The position numbers and the translations under genes were made by a program. Shown one piece after another: positions 1 through 7,817 of a stretch of DNA of 64,000 nucleotides (positions within the stretch are counted from its first letter, which is position 1; each line of letters begins with the position of its first letter). The notes under the pieces are model-generated. The model searched no databases. It was not told the DNA's origin and worked only from the letters and a program-made list of their open reading frames with translations. This DNA comes from Rothia sp. P100 (lineage in GTDB: Bacteria > Actinomycetota > Actinomycetes > Actinomycetales > Micrococcaceae): the NCBI RefSeq assembly GCF_023712425.1, contig NZ_JAMAYG010000003.1:62001-126000 (forward strand), read 5' to 3'.

Positions 1-44
1 GCTCCACCATGAAGTACCCCCGTATGACCCTGAAAGGCTCCACC

Positions 45-752
45 ATGAAGCGCACCCTTGTTCTTTCCACTCTCGCCGTGGCCTCCACCCTGGCGCTGGC
101 CGCCTGCGGTGAGGCCACCGACGCCACCACCTCTGCCACCACCTCTGCCACCAGCACTGCGACGACTACCCCTGAGACGACCGAGACCACCACGACGACA
201 ACTGAGGCGGACGGGGAGATTTCCGCCGATCACAACGACGCGGACATCATGTTTGCCCAGATGATGATCCCCCATCACCAGCAGGCCGTGGAGATGAGTG
301 AGACGCTCCTGGCCAAGGAGGGTATCCCCGCCCAGGTCGTGGAGTTTGCCCAGGGGGTTATTGACGCCCAGGGACCGGAGATTGACCGGATGAACGCCAT
401 GCTCGAGGCCTGGGACCAGCAGCCGGTCACCGACTCTGGGGGCATGGGGACCATGGACGAGATGGGTGGAATGGATCACGGCGAGATGGGTGGAATGGAT
501 CACGGCGAGATGGGTGGCATGAGCGGGATGATGAGCCAGGAGGACATGACAGCCCTTGAGGAAGCCCAGGGCACCGAGGCTGCCCGCCTCTACCTGGAGC
601 AGATGACCGCCCACCACGAAGGTGCGGTCGACATGGCCCGTGACGAGGTTGCTGACGGCCAGAATCCCCATGCGATCACCCTGGCCGAACAAGTTATCAA
701 CGACCAGGAGGCCGAGATCGCCCAGATGCAGCAGATGCTCACTGACCTATGA
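45..752 (+). CDS. DUF305 metal-binding lipoprotein
   Basis: This is an exported lipoprotein of the DUF305 (ferritin-like) family, commonly found beside copper and other metal-resistance genes. The sequence shows a lipoprotein signal peptide ending in LAAC (Cys21), a Thr/Ser-rich linker, then two DUF305 half-domains with the paired-His motifs HHQQAVEM and HHEGAVDMA. A Met/His/Asp-rich insert, with MGGMDHGE repeated, lies between them and looks like a soft-metal ligand array. I chose the ATG at 45 because GAAAGG sits 7 bases upstream; an in-frame ATG at 9 is possible, and the bases around both ATGs are nearly the same (CTCCACCATGAAG). It is the first gene of the island. Family assignment is secure; the metal bound is inference. 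Confidence 0.88.
   Translation: MKRTLVLSTLAVASTLALAACGEATDATTSATTSATSTATTTPETTETTTTTTEADGEISADHNDADIMFAQMMIPHHQQAVEMSETLLAKEGIPAQVVEFAQGVIDAQGPEIDRMNAMLEAWDQQPVTDSGGMGTMDEMGGMDHGEMGGMDHGEMGGMSGMMSQEDMTALEEAQGTEAARLYLEQMTAHHEGAVDMARDEVADGQNPHAITLAEQVINDQEAEIAQMQQMLTDL
459..517 (+). repeat. 24-bp tandem repeat coding a Met/His linker
   Basis: Two exact 24-bp copies (459-482 and 483-506) and a partial third copy (507-517) encode repeated Met-Gly-Gly-Met-Asp-His-Gly-Glu units in the lipoprotein. The copies are identical at the DNA level, so repeat number could change by slippage without shifting the frame. Confidence 0.9.
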
Positions 753-762
753 CAGGTGCCCG

Positions 763-799
763 TCTTTTTCTGATCCCGAGGACAGGAATCTGAAAAAGA
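763..799 (+). terminator. Candidate terminator after DUF305 gene
   Basis: An imperfect inverted repeat (TCTTTTTCTGAT at 763-774 against ATCTGAAAAAGA at 788-799) follows the DUF305 stop codon by 10 bases. A second perfect 12-bp hairpin, CACCTGCTGCGG at 820-831 with CCGCAGCAGGTG at 849-860, lies just downstream. Neither has a classical T-run, so the role is tentative. Confidence 0.4.
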
Positions 800-920
800 G
801 GGATAACCGTGACGATTGCCACCTGCTGCGGGCGATGGGTCGTTGTCACCGCAGCAGGTGCACCGGGGTAGATGTTTCTTCTCCCTCTGGTCGCACCACT
901 GAGGATAGGGGAAAGCTCCT

Positions 921-1080
921 GTGTCCAGACCCTTGGAGGGCTACGCATTATTGTCCGATACTCACACGGCCGCCCTGGTCTGCCGGCAGGGCAGCATTGA
1001 TTGGTTGTGTCTGCCGCGCTTTGACTCCTAGGCGGCCTTTTCCGCTCTTCTTGGCGACCATCGTGATGGTCACTGGCTAG
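921..1080 (+). pseudogene. N-terminal relic of a GH15 trehalase/glucoamylase-like protein
   Basis: Translation from the GTG at 921 gives the characteristic start of actinobacterial GH15 proteins: [16 protein letters not shown], then [17 protein letters not shown] stop interrupts it at 1029-1031. The same frame then continues with AAFSALLGD and ends in HWLV near 1079, after which similarity stops. Known family members are around 600 residues, so only about 50 remain. This is therefore the 5-prime end of a gene with a nonsense codon and the rest deleted. The identification rests on recognising the N-terminal motif and was not checked by a search. Confidence 0.7.
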
Positions 1081-1161
1081 TAGATGTGCCCGGGGGTTGT
1101 CCCGCCGGGCTTTTCCTCATAGCCTCATCCGCCCGCGTCTTATAGGTGGTGAGACAATCTA

Positions 1162-1255
1162 GTATTGAAACAGACTTTTGACACATAAAGTCAGCTCCAT
1201 GAGCCTACTTTTGAGCACCGTCGCTCAATGTGTCAAAAACGACCGTTCTTGACCA
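1162..1255 (+). other. Putative composite serine-resolvase site A (left island boundary)
   Basis: The core is a dyad with left half GTCAAAAACG (1232-1241), centre AC and right half CGTTCTTGAC (1244-1253), one mismatch between arms. About 70 bp upstream lie two more half-sites in tandem (TATTGAAACAG, then ACTTTTGACACA at 1174-1185). The same arrangement, at the same spacing within 1 bp and in the same orientation, recurs at 18656-18749. Site-specific recombination is inferred from the dyad architecture and from the related site upstream of the resolvase gene at 8638. Confidence 0.55.
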
Positions 1256-1364
1256 AGCAACCAAAAACCGGGAATCCCCGGCGTATGACTGTTAGTTTCA
1301 ATTGGCGGTTTATCACCGTTAAAAATGGCGCATCGCACAGCACGATTCACTTTGGTTCTCAATG

Positions 1365-1415
1365 GTTGAAGGCGGGGTGCTAATTTCCTGGTGGAAATAG
1401 TGCCCCGCCTTCAAC
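1365..1415 (-). terminator. Hairpin at the 3' end of the metal ATPase gene
   Basis: A long inverted repeat with arms 1365-1388 and 1393-1415 (shared stem GTTGAAGGCGGGG) follows the ATPase stop on the minus strand by 17 bases. A short A/T-rich region near the loop interrupts pairing. It is a good candidate transcription terminator for the cmtR-ATPase operon. Confidence 0.7.
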
Positions 1416-1431
1416 AGCAACGAAACCAGTG

Positions 1432-3372
1432 CTAATGCAGGACGTTGCCAGGCTGCTGTGTGAGCTGCTTGCGGTGGACGCGGGCAGCACGAAGTCCGTT
1501 GGCAATCACGATGACTTCTGCGACCTCGTGAACCAGCACTACCGCGGCCAATCCCAGCACTCCGGTAATAGCCATGGGCAGCAGGACAACGATGATCGCC
1601 ATTGACAGGACAATGTTCTGATTCATGATCGCCCGGCCCCGTCGGGCATGGGACAAAGCTTGCGGAATCAGTCTCAAATCATGGCCGGTGAAGGCTACAT
1701 CGGCTGATTCTATGGCGGCATCGGCACCGGTAGCGCCCATCGCAATCCCCACGGTAGCGCTAGCCAAGGCAGGGGCATCGTTGATCCCGTCACCGATCAT
1801 CCCTGTAGGAACCTGCTGCACCGACGAAGCGATTTCACGGGCCTTGTCTTCAGGTCGCAGTTCGGCATGAACGGTGCCTATACCGGCGATTGAAGCCAGC
1901 GCGTGGGCAGTACGGGAGTTATCGCCGGTGAGCATCACCACGTCGATTCCCTGGTTATGCAGGTCTCGAATTGCCTCGGCCGCTTCAGGGCGTAGTTCAT
2001 CGCGCACGCCGATCACGCCAATGACCTGCTCTGCACGAGTGACCATGACGCAGGTTTGCCCGGAGGCCTCCATGGATTCAACAGCGGAAGCGAGCGATCC
2101 TGGGGCAATCCATCGAGGACTGCCGACCCCGACCTGAACACCATCCAGGACGCCGGTAATGCCGTGTCCTGGCTCTTCGTTAACCGCCGTTGCCTCCGGG
2201 ATCGCGGGTACTGCTGAGGTGATGGCCGTAGCTAGAGGGTGGGTGCTGTGCTGTTCCAGGGCGGCGGCAACGGCGAGCACCTCTTCGTGAGTCGCATCAT
2301 CAACGGTCTGGACTTGCGTGACCACTGGCTGATTGCGTGTGAGTGTTCCAGTTTTATCTACCGCGATGCGGCGCAGGGAACCAAGCCGTTCGAAGGCTGC
2401 TCCGCTTTTGATGATGACACCGAACTTGCTGGCAGCTCCGATGGCGGAAACAACGGTGACAGGAACGGCGATGGCCATCGCGCAAGGCGAGGCTGCGACC
2501 AGCACGATCAGTGCGCGTGTGATCCATGTTTCGGGATCGCCGAAGATCGCTCCAAGCACAGCGACCAGTACGGCCAGGACGATGACACCGGGAACCAGCG
2601 GGCGGGCAATGCGGTCAGCGAGCCGTGCCCGTTCGCCACGTTCCGACTGGGCTTGCTCGACTAGGCTCACCAACGTGGTTAGGGAGTTGTCCGTGCCGTT
2701 CGCCGTTGCAGTGACTACTAGCGCGCCGGATGAATTGATGGAACCAGCAGCAACCTGGTCACCCACGGTTACTTCCACGGGAATTGATTCCCCCGTGATA
2801 GCGGAGGTGTCTAAGCTGCTTGATCCTTGGCTGACCACGCCATCGGTTGCTAAGCGTTCACCAGGCTTCACGCGCAGTGAATCGCCAATCTTGATCTCTG
2901 CTGCACTGACCACGACCGGTGCGCCGTCACGGATGACGGTGGCCGTTTCAGGGACGAGCTTCAACAAAGAGCGCAGGCCCGAGCGTGCCCTGTCCATGGC
3001 TTTATCTTCCAGGGCTTCGGCAATGGAATACAGGAACGCCAGGGCTGCGGCTTCCTCGACATAGCCGAGGATGACCGCACCGGTGGCGCTGATGGTCATC
3101 AGCAGCCCAATACCGAGTTTCCGTTTCGTGAACAGGTTTCGCAGGGCGCCGGGCACAAAGGTAAAAGCGCCTAGTAGCAGGCCGATCCAAAACAGCACCA
3201 AGGCCACGATGGCGGTGCTTTCGCCGTGGGTGCTCCATTCAAGGACGAGCCCAGCGAGGAAGAAAACGCCTGAGGCTATGGGGACGAGCACATGCCAATC
3301 CCGCCACCAGGGCAGTTCCTCTTCGAATTCTTCGGTGGGTTCTGGTGAGTCGCAACCGCAGGCGGAACTCAT
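1432..3372 (-). CDS. P1B-4-type heavy-metal-exporting ATPase
   Basis: This is a cytoplasmic-membrane P-type ATPase that exports divalent soft metals; Cd, Zn, Co or Pb are likely given the CmtR regulator. The 646-residue protein has no N-terminal HMA domain, only a short Cys-bearing start (ACGC). The transmembrane metal motif is SPC (Cys297) rather than CPC, and the last helix has HEVAEV; an SPC motif without an HMA domain is typical of the P1B-4 subgroup (CoaT/CtpD). Other landmarks are TGES, the phosphorylated Asp339 in DKTGTLT, STHPLA and GDGINDAP. It overlaps cmtR by 4 bp (ATGA), so the two are co-translated. All catalytic motifs are intact. Exact metal specificity cannot be read from sequence. 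Confidence 0.92.
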   Translation of the reverse strand: MSSACGCDSPEPTEEFEEELPWWRDWHVLVPIASGVFFLAGLVLEWSTHGESTAIVALVLFWIGLLLGAFTFVPGALRNLFTKRKLGIGLLMTISATGAVILGYVEEAAALAFLYSIAEALEDKAMDRARSGLRSLLKLVPETATVIRDGAPVVVSAAEIKIGDSLRVKPGERLATDGVVSQGSSSLDTSAITGESIPVEVTVGDQVAAGSINSSGALVVTATANGTDNSLTTLVSLVEQAQSERGERARLADRIARPLVPGVIVLAVLVAVLGAIFGDPETWITRALIVLVAASPCAMAIAVPVTVVSAIGAASKFGVIIKSGAAFERLGSLRRIAVDKTGTLTRNQPVVTQVQTVDDATHEEVLAVAAALEQHSTHPLATAITSAVPAIPEATAVNEEPGHGITGVLDGVQVGVGSPRWIAPGSLASAVESMEASGQTCVMVTRAEQVIGVIGVRDELRPEAAEAIRDLHNQGIDVVMLTGDNSRTAHALASIAGIGTVHAELRPEDKAREIASSVQQVPTGMIGDGINDAPALASATVGIAMGATGADAAIESADVAFTGHDLRLIPQALSHARRGRAIMNQNIVLSMAIIVVLLPMAITGVLGLAAVVLVHEVAEVIVIANGLRAARVHRKQLTQQPGNVLH

Positions 3373-3737
3373 GCTTGCTCCTCGTGTTCTCGATCGGCGC
3401 TGGTGGCGCAGTCAGGGCAGGAAGAGTCCAGGCAAGGCACTTGATCATCGACGGCCAACGTCACCTCAACCAGGGCGCTCAGGGCGGTGGTGAGGTGAGG
3501 ATCGGTGATTTCGTACCGGGTTTTGCGGCCTTCCATTTTCGCCACGACAATTCCGCACCCGCGCAGGCAGGTCAGATGGTTGGAAACGTTGGCGCGGCTC
3601 AGTCCCAGGGCCTGGGCAAGTTCCGCTGGGTATCCGGGTTCGTGCAGCAAGGACAGGAGGATGCGTGACCGGGTGGGGTCGGCCATGGCGCGGCCAAGCC
3701 GGTTCATCGCATCGATCCGCGATTCAATGTTCATCAT
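3369..3737 (-). CDS. cmtR: CmtR-type ArsR repressor (Cd/Pb sensor)
   Basis: This is a 122-residue winged-helix ArsR/SmtB repressor. The metal-sensing cysteines of Mycobacterium tuberculosis CmtR (Cys57, Cys61, Cys102) fall at exactly these positions: LTCLRGCG in the recognition helix and VPC near the C-terminus. In that family Cd or Pb binding releases the DNA. It is first in a two-gene operon with the metal ATPase. A leaderless promoter lies immediately upstream, so the ATG at 3737 is the likely start (an in-frame ATG follows directly). A paralogue at 7125-7484 controls cadD and has the same three Cys positions. Confidence 0.93.
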   Translation of the reverse strand: MMNIESRIDAMNRLGRAMADPTRSRILLSLLHEPGYPAELAQALGLSRANVSNHLTCLRGCGIVVAKMEGRKTRYEITDPHLTTALSALVEVTLAVDDQVPCLDSSCPDCATSADREHEEQA

Positions 3738-3744
3738 GCGATGT

Positions 3745-3774
3745 ACTATACAGCACTTGATGTACTAGTGACAA
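3745..3774 (-). promoter_or_regulatory. cmtR promoter/operator, leaderless
   Basis: On the minus strand a -35 TTGTCA (3769-3774), an 18-bp spacer and a -10 TATAGT (3745-3750) end 7 bases before the cmtR ATG, so transcription should start at or next to the start codon. The 12-mer ACTATACAGCAC (3745-3756, plus strand) is repeated exactly upstream of the second cmtR (7492-7503), which suggests a shared CmtR operator overlapping the -10. Confidence 0.65.
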
Positions 3775-3777
3775 CGC

Positions 3778-3796
3778 CCAAAATCGATCGTTTTGG
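3778..3796 (+). other. Putative resolvase crossover site B
   Basis: The dyad CCAAAATCG / AT / CGTTTTGG lies between the cmtR promoter and the next module. It matches the half-site consensus of sites A and G with one extra T in the left arm. It marks the border between the metal-ATPase module and the methylase module. Confidence 0.4.
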
Positions 3797-3840
3797 AAAG
3801 GTGAGGCTTCCGATGCATATTCTCCGGAAGCCTCACTTTC
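3797..3840 (-). terminator. Hairpin terminating the DUF262-HNH module
   Basis: A strong stem has arms AAAGGTGAGGCTTCCG and CGGAAGCCTCACTTT around a short AT-rich loop. It lies 47 bases beyond the stop of the minus-strand DUF262-HNH gene and abuts site B. It could act in both directions. Confidence 0.65.
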
Positions 3841-3886
3841 TTGCACAGGATATTACTTAGCAGGTAATGAGCAGAACGGCCTACAG

Positions 3887-4969
3887 CTATTTAAACCCTT
3901 TTCGCCGGTTGTCCTCCCGACACAACATCTGGCAATTGGCTGCGTTGGTTTTACCCCCTTCACGCCAAGGCGTGATGTGATCTCCCTCCATCTCCTCAAT
4001 CTGAAAAGAATCAGCACATACAGGACATATCCCTTGCTGCCGTTCGTATGCTTCTCGCTTCTCGTTATCACTGAAAGCACGAATATTTAGGTGCTTCTCA
4101 TGGCCACTGAGAACGTAAGTGTAGATACCTTTTTTATTGGTTACATCTTCGTCCATCATGAGGGAAGTGATTTGCTTATCAAGTTCTGCAGAGTTCCATT
4201 TGGTGTCCTTGAACTGGTTGTACAGTTCACCCCATGGCAACCCCTTCATTTCCTTGCGGTACTTGGGGAAAGTGGTTTTCACCCACGCAATAACGCTCTG
4301 AAAATACAGCCAGAGTTCGTTAGCGTTCGGGTCATGCTGATGGACAGCCATATACTCTTCAACTGTAGACTCACTAATCCACTTGATAACTGTTTCCAGG
4401 TAGTCTTGACGGATCGGAGAGCCGTTCATATATGTACCGGCAAGCCCCTGTGCGGGTGCGTTCGTCTTACTGAAATATCGTTTGGCATCGGCAACCCAAC
4501 TGCCTGAATAGACAGCATTTCGCAGTTCCTGGTCGGTGAGTTTTTCGCCAGCGATATTTATCGTTTCGAACCAATCGAGCTTTTGACTGTCGGTTCCGCT
4601 ACATAAGTAGACCATGAGTTGGTAGTTAAGGATCTGCTCTTGCTCGTCTACTTGGAGATTGTGGAAGTAGCGGCCATTGACCGCGAAATCTCCTTCTACA
4701 TACTGGCAAATGCTGATCGTTCGTTGTTGCCCATCGATCACTTCATAAGTTCCGTCGCCGCGAACAGCCCAGTACATGACGTTAAGAGGAAAATCCTTGA
4801 TGACAGTTTCGATCACGGCCTGACGCTGTTTGTCTTTATAGATGAACTCGCGCTGATAGGGAGGACGAATATCGAGTTTTTCTCCATATCCGATGACCCC
4901 GCCTTCTTGGTTGTCTTCGTAATCACTTGTCAGCTCACGAACTGTAATCCGGTGCAATTCAATTTTCAC
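3887..4969 (-). CDS. DUF262 (GmrSD-like) and HNH endonuclease-domain protein
   Basis: The 360-residue protein has an N-terminal DUF262/ParB-like nucleotide-binding domain, seen in RPPYQREF (35-42) and DGQQR (79-83). A C-terminal HNH-type nuclease follows, with CPVC (315-318), the DH of GDHITPW and a closing Cys/Asn segment. DUF262-HNH proteins occur in GmrSD-type modification-dependent systems and other phage-defence loci. The start overlaps the end of an EcoRI-family adenine methylase gene by 4 bp, so the two form one operon, and a restriction or defence role is the natural inference. The DNA here is clearly more AT-rich than the flanking metal genes, a sign of separate acquisition. No lesion is visible in this gene although its methylase partner carries an amber codon. 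Confidence 0.85.
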   Translation of the reverse strand: MKIELHRITVRELTSDYEDNQEGGVIGYGEKLDIRPPYQREFIYKDKQRQAVIETVIKDFPLNVMYWAVRGDGTYEVIDGQQRTISICQYVEGDFAVNGRYFHNLQVDEQEQILNYQLMVYLCSGTDSQKLDWFETINIAGEKLTDQELRNAVYSGSWVADAKRYFSKTNAPAQGLAGTYMNGSPIRQDYLETVIKWISESTVEEYMAVHQHDPNANELWLYFQSVIAWVKTTFPKYRKEMKGLPWGELYNQFKDTKWNSAELDKQITSLMMDEDVTNKKGIYTYVLSGHEKHLNIRAFSDNEKREAYERQQGICPVCADSFQIEEMEGDHITPWREGGKTNAANCQMLCREDNRRKGFK

Positions 4970-6078
4970 GCTGCTACTCCCTTGCTCCGAATGAGGATAC
5001 GAGGGTACGTCTGGATAAAGATTTCTCCATCGACCATGTAATAGGTCTTGTTGCTTGGTGGAGCGTCAAGCTTGATGGCAGCACCGTCGTTAAGCTTAGA
5101 AACTTGGCTTCTACTTCCGTTAGAGCTAACTTGCGTCTGGGTTGGATATTTTTTTGAAGCCATCCCAAACCAGGTCTTCGTGATCCCTACAATTTCGAAC
5201 TGTTCTGGATTGTGCTTGGTTAGAAAACCCAAAGGAACGCCCATGACACCTCCGAAATCTGTGGGAATCTCACTCACCTTTCCAACATCGATAGCATCGA
5301 AATTGTCATAGGAGCGGTACTTATCCGGATCATAGGAATTGTAGAGAATCAACTCTTCGTGTCGCTTGGAAATATCTAGGTTGGTAAGCCAACACATGGT
5401 GCCAAAACTGCGCCACTTCTGGCCTTCTTCATCAACCCAAAATCTTGTTTCACGAGGCTTGTAGTGATCTGGAACATTGAATGCCATATCCCCGTTATTG
5501 TGCCCCAACCACATCTTATTTTGACGAATGAAATCGAATATATCTTTCGTCGTGAGAGTGTTCTGGTTGCCAAGAATGATGAATTTCTTGTCATGCTCGA
5601 TCAGCTGCGTGATGTACTCACGGAAAAGTGAGAAAGGTGGGTTCGTGACAACAATGTCTGCCTACTTAAGCAGGTCGATGCTTTCAGAGCTGCGAAAGTC
5701 TCCGTCACCTTTGAGTGGTTTAACGCCGATTTCCTTGGGGTCAGGAACCAAGTTCCCGTTCTTGTCTCCCTCGTACTCAAGGTACACAGCTTGTTCAGCG
5801 TCATTCTGGCTGAACAGATCCGTCTCTTGGCTCTTATAACAAGTGGCTATGAGTTTTTTGAGCTGCAACTTCTCGAAATTGTAGCTGAAGTAATGGAAGA
5901 AATTGCTGACCCGTGGATCATCGCAGTTGAGATAGACAACTTTCCCTTTGAAGTGCTTCTTATAGTGGCGCATCTCGTTCTCAATGTCCGCGAGCTGCGT
6001 ATAAAATTCATCTTCTTTGGCCGCTCTAGCTGCGCTCAGACTACTGTTCTTCGCCAAGATCGTAATTCGCTTCCTCAT
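4966..6078 (-). pseudogene. EcoRI-family adenine methyltransferase with an internal amber stop
   Basis: Read through, this is a 370-codon adenine-specific DNA methylase of the EcoRI type: KEDEFYTQLADIENE near the start, HYKKHFKGKVVYLNCDDP, LKKLIATCY, then the catalytic TNPPF. The frame is broken once, by TAG at plus-strand 5662-5664, which falls two codons after SIDLL and just before ADIVVTNPPF. Relatives usually have Gln there, so a single CAG-to-TAG change explains it. The truncated N-terminal piece lacks the catalytic motif. The next in-frame ATG (5514) lies beyond TNPPF, so re-initiation would not restore activity. Unless the stop is suppressed or is a sequencing error, the methylase is dead. 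It overlaps the DUF262-HNH gene by 4 bp. Confidence 0.85.
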
Positions 6079-6111
6079 AATGGCCCGCTGCTAATCAGGC
6101 AACTGTACTGA

Positions 6112-6291
6112 TTCTATCGAGAACTATCGAATACTTCGGCTGGTAAAGGTTACTGCGGCAATAAGTACCCAGAAGGGCGCGACGATCGCTCTTGGTGTTC
6201 CAGGTGGCGTAACGGGCGTACTTGCCGTACTACTGAGTGCTACGGCTCTGCAAACAAGGATTTCTTCGAGGGGCCGATGAAGCGTCATTAA
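6112..6291 (+). other. Start-less Cys-rich reading frame fragment, unidentified
   Basis: Between the methylase start and site C, the plus strand is open for 59 codons without a start codon. It encodes a Cys/Gly/Arg-rich stretch (GYCGNKYPEGRDDRSWC, later TECYGSANKDFF) and its TAA lies inside site C. It could be the tail of a lost secreted or phage-type protein. I do not recognise it and it may be chance. Confidence 0.25.
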
Positions 6292-6305
6292 CGATCGTTT
6301 TTGGG
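6284..6305 (+). other. Putative resolvase crossover site C
   Basis: Left half GTCATTAACG (6284-6293), centre AT, right half CGTTTTTGGG (6296-6305). It separates the methylase module from the cadD module and is followed at once by the cadD terminator. Confidence 0.45.
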
Positions 6306-6310
6306 AAGTG

Positions 6311-6352
6311 GAAACCGCCGATCCGAGCAGCTGCTCGGATCGGTGGTTTTTC
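6311..6352 (-). terminator. Perfect palindromic terminator after cadD
   Basis: Arms 6311-6330 (GAAACCGCCGATCCGAGCAG) and 6331-6352 form an almost perfect stem with no spacer. It lies about 170 bases beyond the cadD stop on the minus strand and adjoins site C, repeating the site-then-hairpin order seen in the neighbouring modules. Confidence 0.6.
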
Positions 6353-6525
6353 AATGTTTTTGTTTTCCCGAAACTTGTGGCTTCGTTCGCTTGGTGGCGG
6401 GGTTTTTGCAGCGCTCCGTGGCGGTCTTGTTGCCGCGATCACGCAGGACTGGCTGCAGGTTGGTGTCGCGGTCTGAACCGAGAGGGGTGCGCCCGGTCGG
6501 GGCCGTTTGGATCGCTGCCGCTACG

Positions 6526-7128
6526 TCAGAGTCCGAAGGCTCCGCCGCTGACGAGGATCACGATGCCGAGGCCGATGAGAACGATGGGGAAGAGGATGTG
6601 CTCCCAGCGTTCGAGCACTTCGGCGATCGGGGGGCGGGTGGCGACGAACTTTGCCAGGGCCACCAGGACCGCGACGAGCGCGAGGAAGACGATGCAGTAG
6701 GCGACTACTGCGAGAGGTTCCACGCTGAGGAAGACAGGGGTGTAGACGCCGATGTTGTCGCCGCCGTTGGCAAGGGTGACGCCTGCGACTGTCCACACGC
6801 CGACCTTCTTGCCGGCAACCTTGGCCTCGTCGTCATCGTCGTCATCGTCTCCGCGCCAGGCCTGTCATGCGGCCCAGAGGCCGAGGCCCAGAGGGATGAG
6901 ACCGAAGTACGGGATGGCTGCCGAGGGCAGGAATGTTCCGGCGCCGATGGTCACCAGGACCGCGGCACCGAGGATGCCGGCGAATCCGAGATACTGGCCG
7001 GCCAGAATGCGGGCGGTAGTGCCGCGCTGGCCTGCCCCTCGCGCGAAGAAGAGGGAGAGCACGATGATGTCGTCGATGTTGGTCGCTGCGAACAGGCCCA
7101 TCGCCTGCAAGACCGAGGTGAGGATCAT
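6526..7128 (-). pseudogene. cadD: CadD-family cadmium transporter with an opal stop
   Basis: CadD proteins are small membrane exporters of cadmium. Read through, this 200-codon frame shows the family: FAATNIDDIIVLSLFFAR at the N-terminus, an acidic Asp-rich linker in the middle, and GVTLANGGDNIGVYTPVF in the second half. A TGA at plus-strand 6865-6867 interrupts it between GLGLWAA and QAWRG, where Trp is expected, so one TGG-to-TGA change suffices. The frame is otherwise intact on both sides. The start ATG at 7128 overlaps the cmtR stop by 4 bp. Two half-proteins of about 87 and 90 residues would be made only if translation re-initiates at the ATG at 6798. Confidence 0.85.
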
Positions 7129-7484
7129 GCGCCCACCCCAGCTGCGTCGCATCCGGGAAGCGAGCAGGCGGGATCGATGCACGGGGCGTCTTCGTCCACT
7201 GCCAGGGTGGCATCGACCAGTGCCGTCAGCGCCTGCGCCAGGTGCGAATCGGCGATCTCATATCGTGTCCGACGACCCTCGGGCTCGGAGACGACGATCC
7301 CGCAATCGCGCAGGCATGCCAGGTGGTTGGACACGTTCGGGCGTGTCAGGTCCAGATCTCGGGCCAGTTCCGCCGGGTAAGCGGGATGGTCGAGCAGGGT
7401 CAAGATGATCCGGGATCGAGTGGGGTCGGCCAGTGCACGACCCAGGCGGTTCATCACGTCGAGACGCGAAGCAATAGTCAGCAT
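7125..7484 (-). CDS. cmtR: CmtR-type ArsR repressor, second copy
   Basis: This 119-residue ArsR-family repressor is paralogous to the one at 3369-3737 and also places Cys at 57, 61 and 102 (LACLRDCG and APC). It adds Cys107 and Cys112 in its tail. I chose the ATG at 7484 because a TATAGT -10 lies exactly 7 bases upstream, as for the first cmtR. The longer upstream frame reads through promoter sequence and is not conserved. The stop overlaps the start of cadD (ATGA), so both form one operon. It probably represses cadD until Cd or Pb binds. Confidence 0.92.
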   Translation of the reverse strand: MLTIASRLDVMNRLGRALADPTRSRIILTLLDHPAYPAELARDLDLTRPNVSNHLACLRDCGIVVSEPEGRRTRYEIADSHLAQALTALVDATLAVDEDAPCIDPACSLPGCDAAGVGA

Positions 7485-7491
7485 GCTCTGA

Positions 7492-7503
7492 ACTATACAG
7501 CAC
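7492..7503 (-). promoter_or_regulatory. Second cmtR promoter/operator
   Basis: The minus-strand -10 TATAGT (7492-7497) sits 7 bases from the ATG, predicting a leaderless mRNA. The enclosing 12-mer ACTATACAGCAC is identical to the one before the first cmtR, so the two repressors may cross-regulate. The -35 is weak. Confidence 0.6.
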
Positions 7504-7678
7504 GCACTAAACACTCGGTCACAGGCGTCAGCCCAGATCGCATGCCCGCAAGGGGGACGCCATACGGGACACTCGATCCGTTGGCTTGTTAAGTTTTCGA
7601 AACTCCGAGTTTTCAACGATTTCAGATTCCCATATACCCCGCCCGAGAAAATGCCCGGTGAAGGGGCCTTATACGGAC

Positions 7679-7700
7679 GCCAAAAACGGTCGTTTTTGAC
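7679..7700 (+). other. Putative resolvase crossover site D
   Basis: Left half GCCAAAAACG (7679-7688), centre GT, right half CGTTTTTGAC (7691-7700); one of the best dyads of the series. A second, looser dyad (TTCGAAAACTG / TC / ATTTTCCGAA) follows within 15 bp. It separates the cadD module from the resolvase module. Confidence 0.5.
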
Positions 7701-7773
7701 TGGATGATAAGGCAATTCGAAAACTGTCATTTTCCGAAGGCGACTGCACTGAGAACACCGCAAACCCGGGGTA

Positions 7774-7817
7774 GTGCAGGGGACTTCGGACATTGATTTG
7801 TCCGAAGTCCCCTGCAC
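7774..7817 (-). repeat. Perfect 19-bp inverted repeat with 6-base loop
   Basis: GTGCAGGGGACTTCGGACA (7774-7792), loop TTGATT, then the exact reverse complement (7799-7817). A degenerate copy, TGTCCGGAGTCGTCTGCACC (7831-7850), lies 13 bp further on. It sits downstream of the minus-strand resolvase gene where the other modules have terminators, but there is no T-run. It could equally be a transposon end scar. No transposase is nearby. Confidence 0.75.

Noticed and set aside
6301-7408. Plus-strand reading frames opposite cadD and cmtR
   Set aside because: Their translations are Asp/Glu/Gly-rich mirror sequences of CadD and CmtR codons and show no domain.
7774-7817. Palindrome as terminal repeats of a Tn3-family transposon
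   Set aside because: The two arms are 6 bases apart with no transposase or target duplication in the window; it may be a scar but cannot be claimed.
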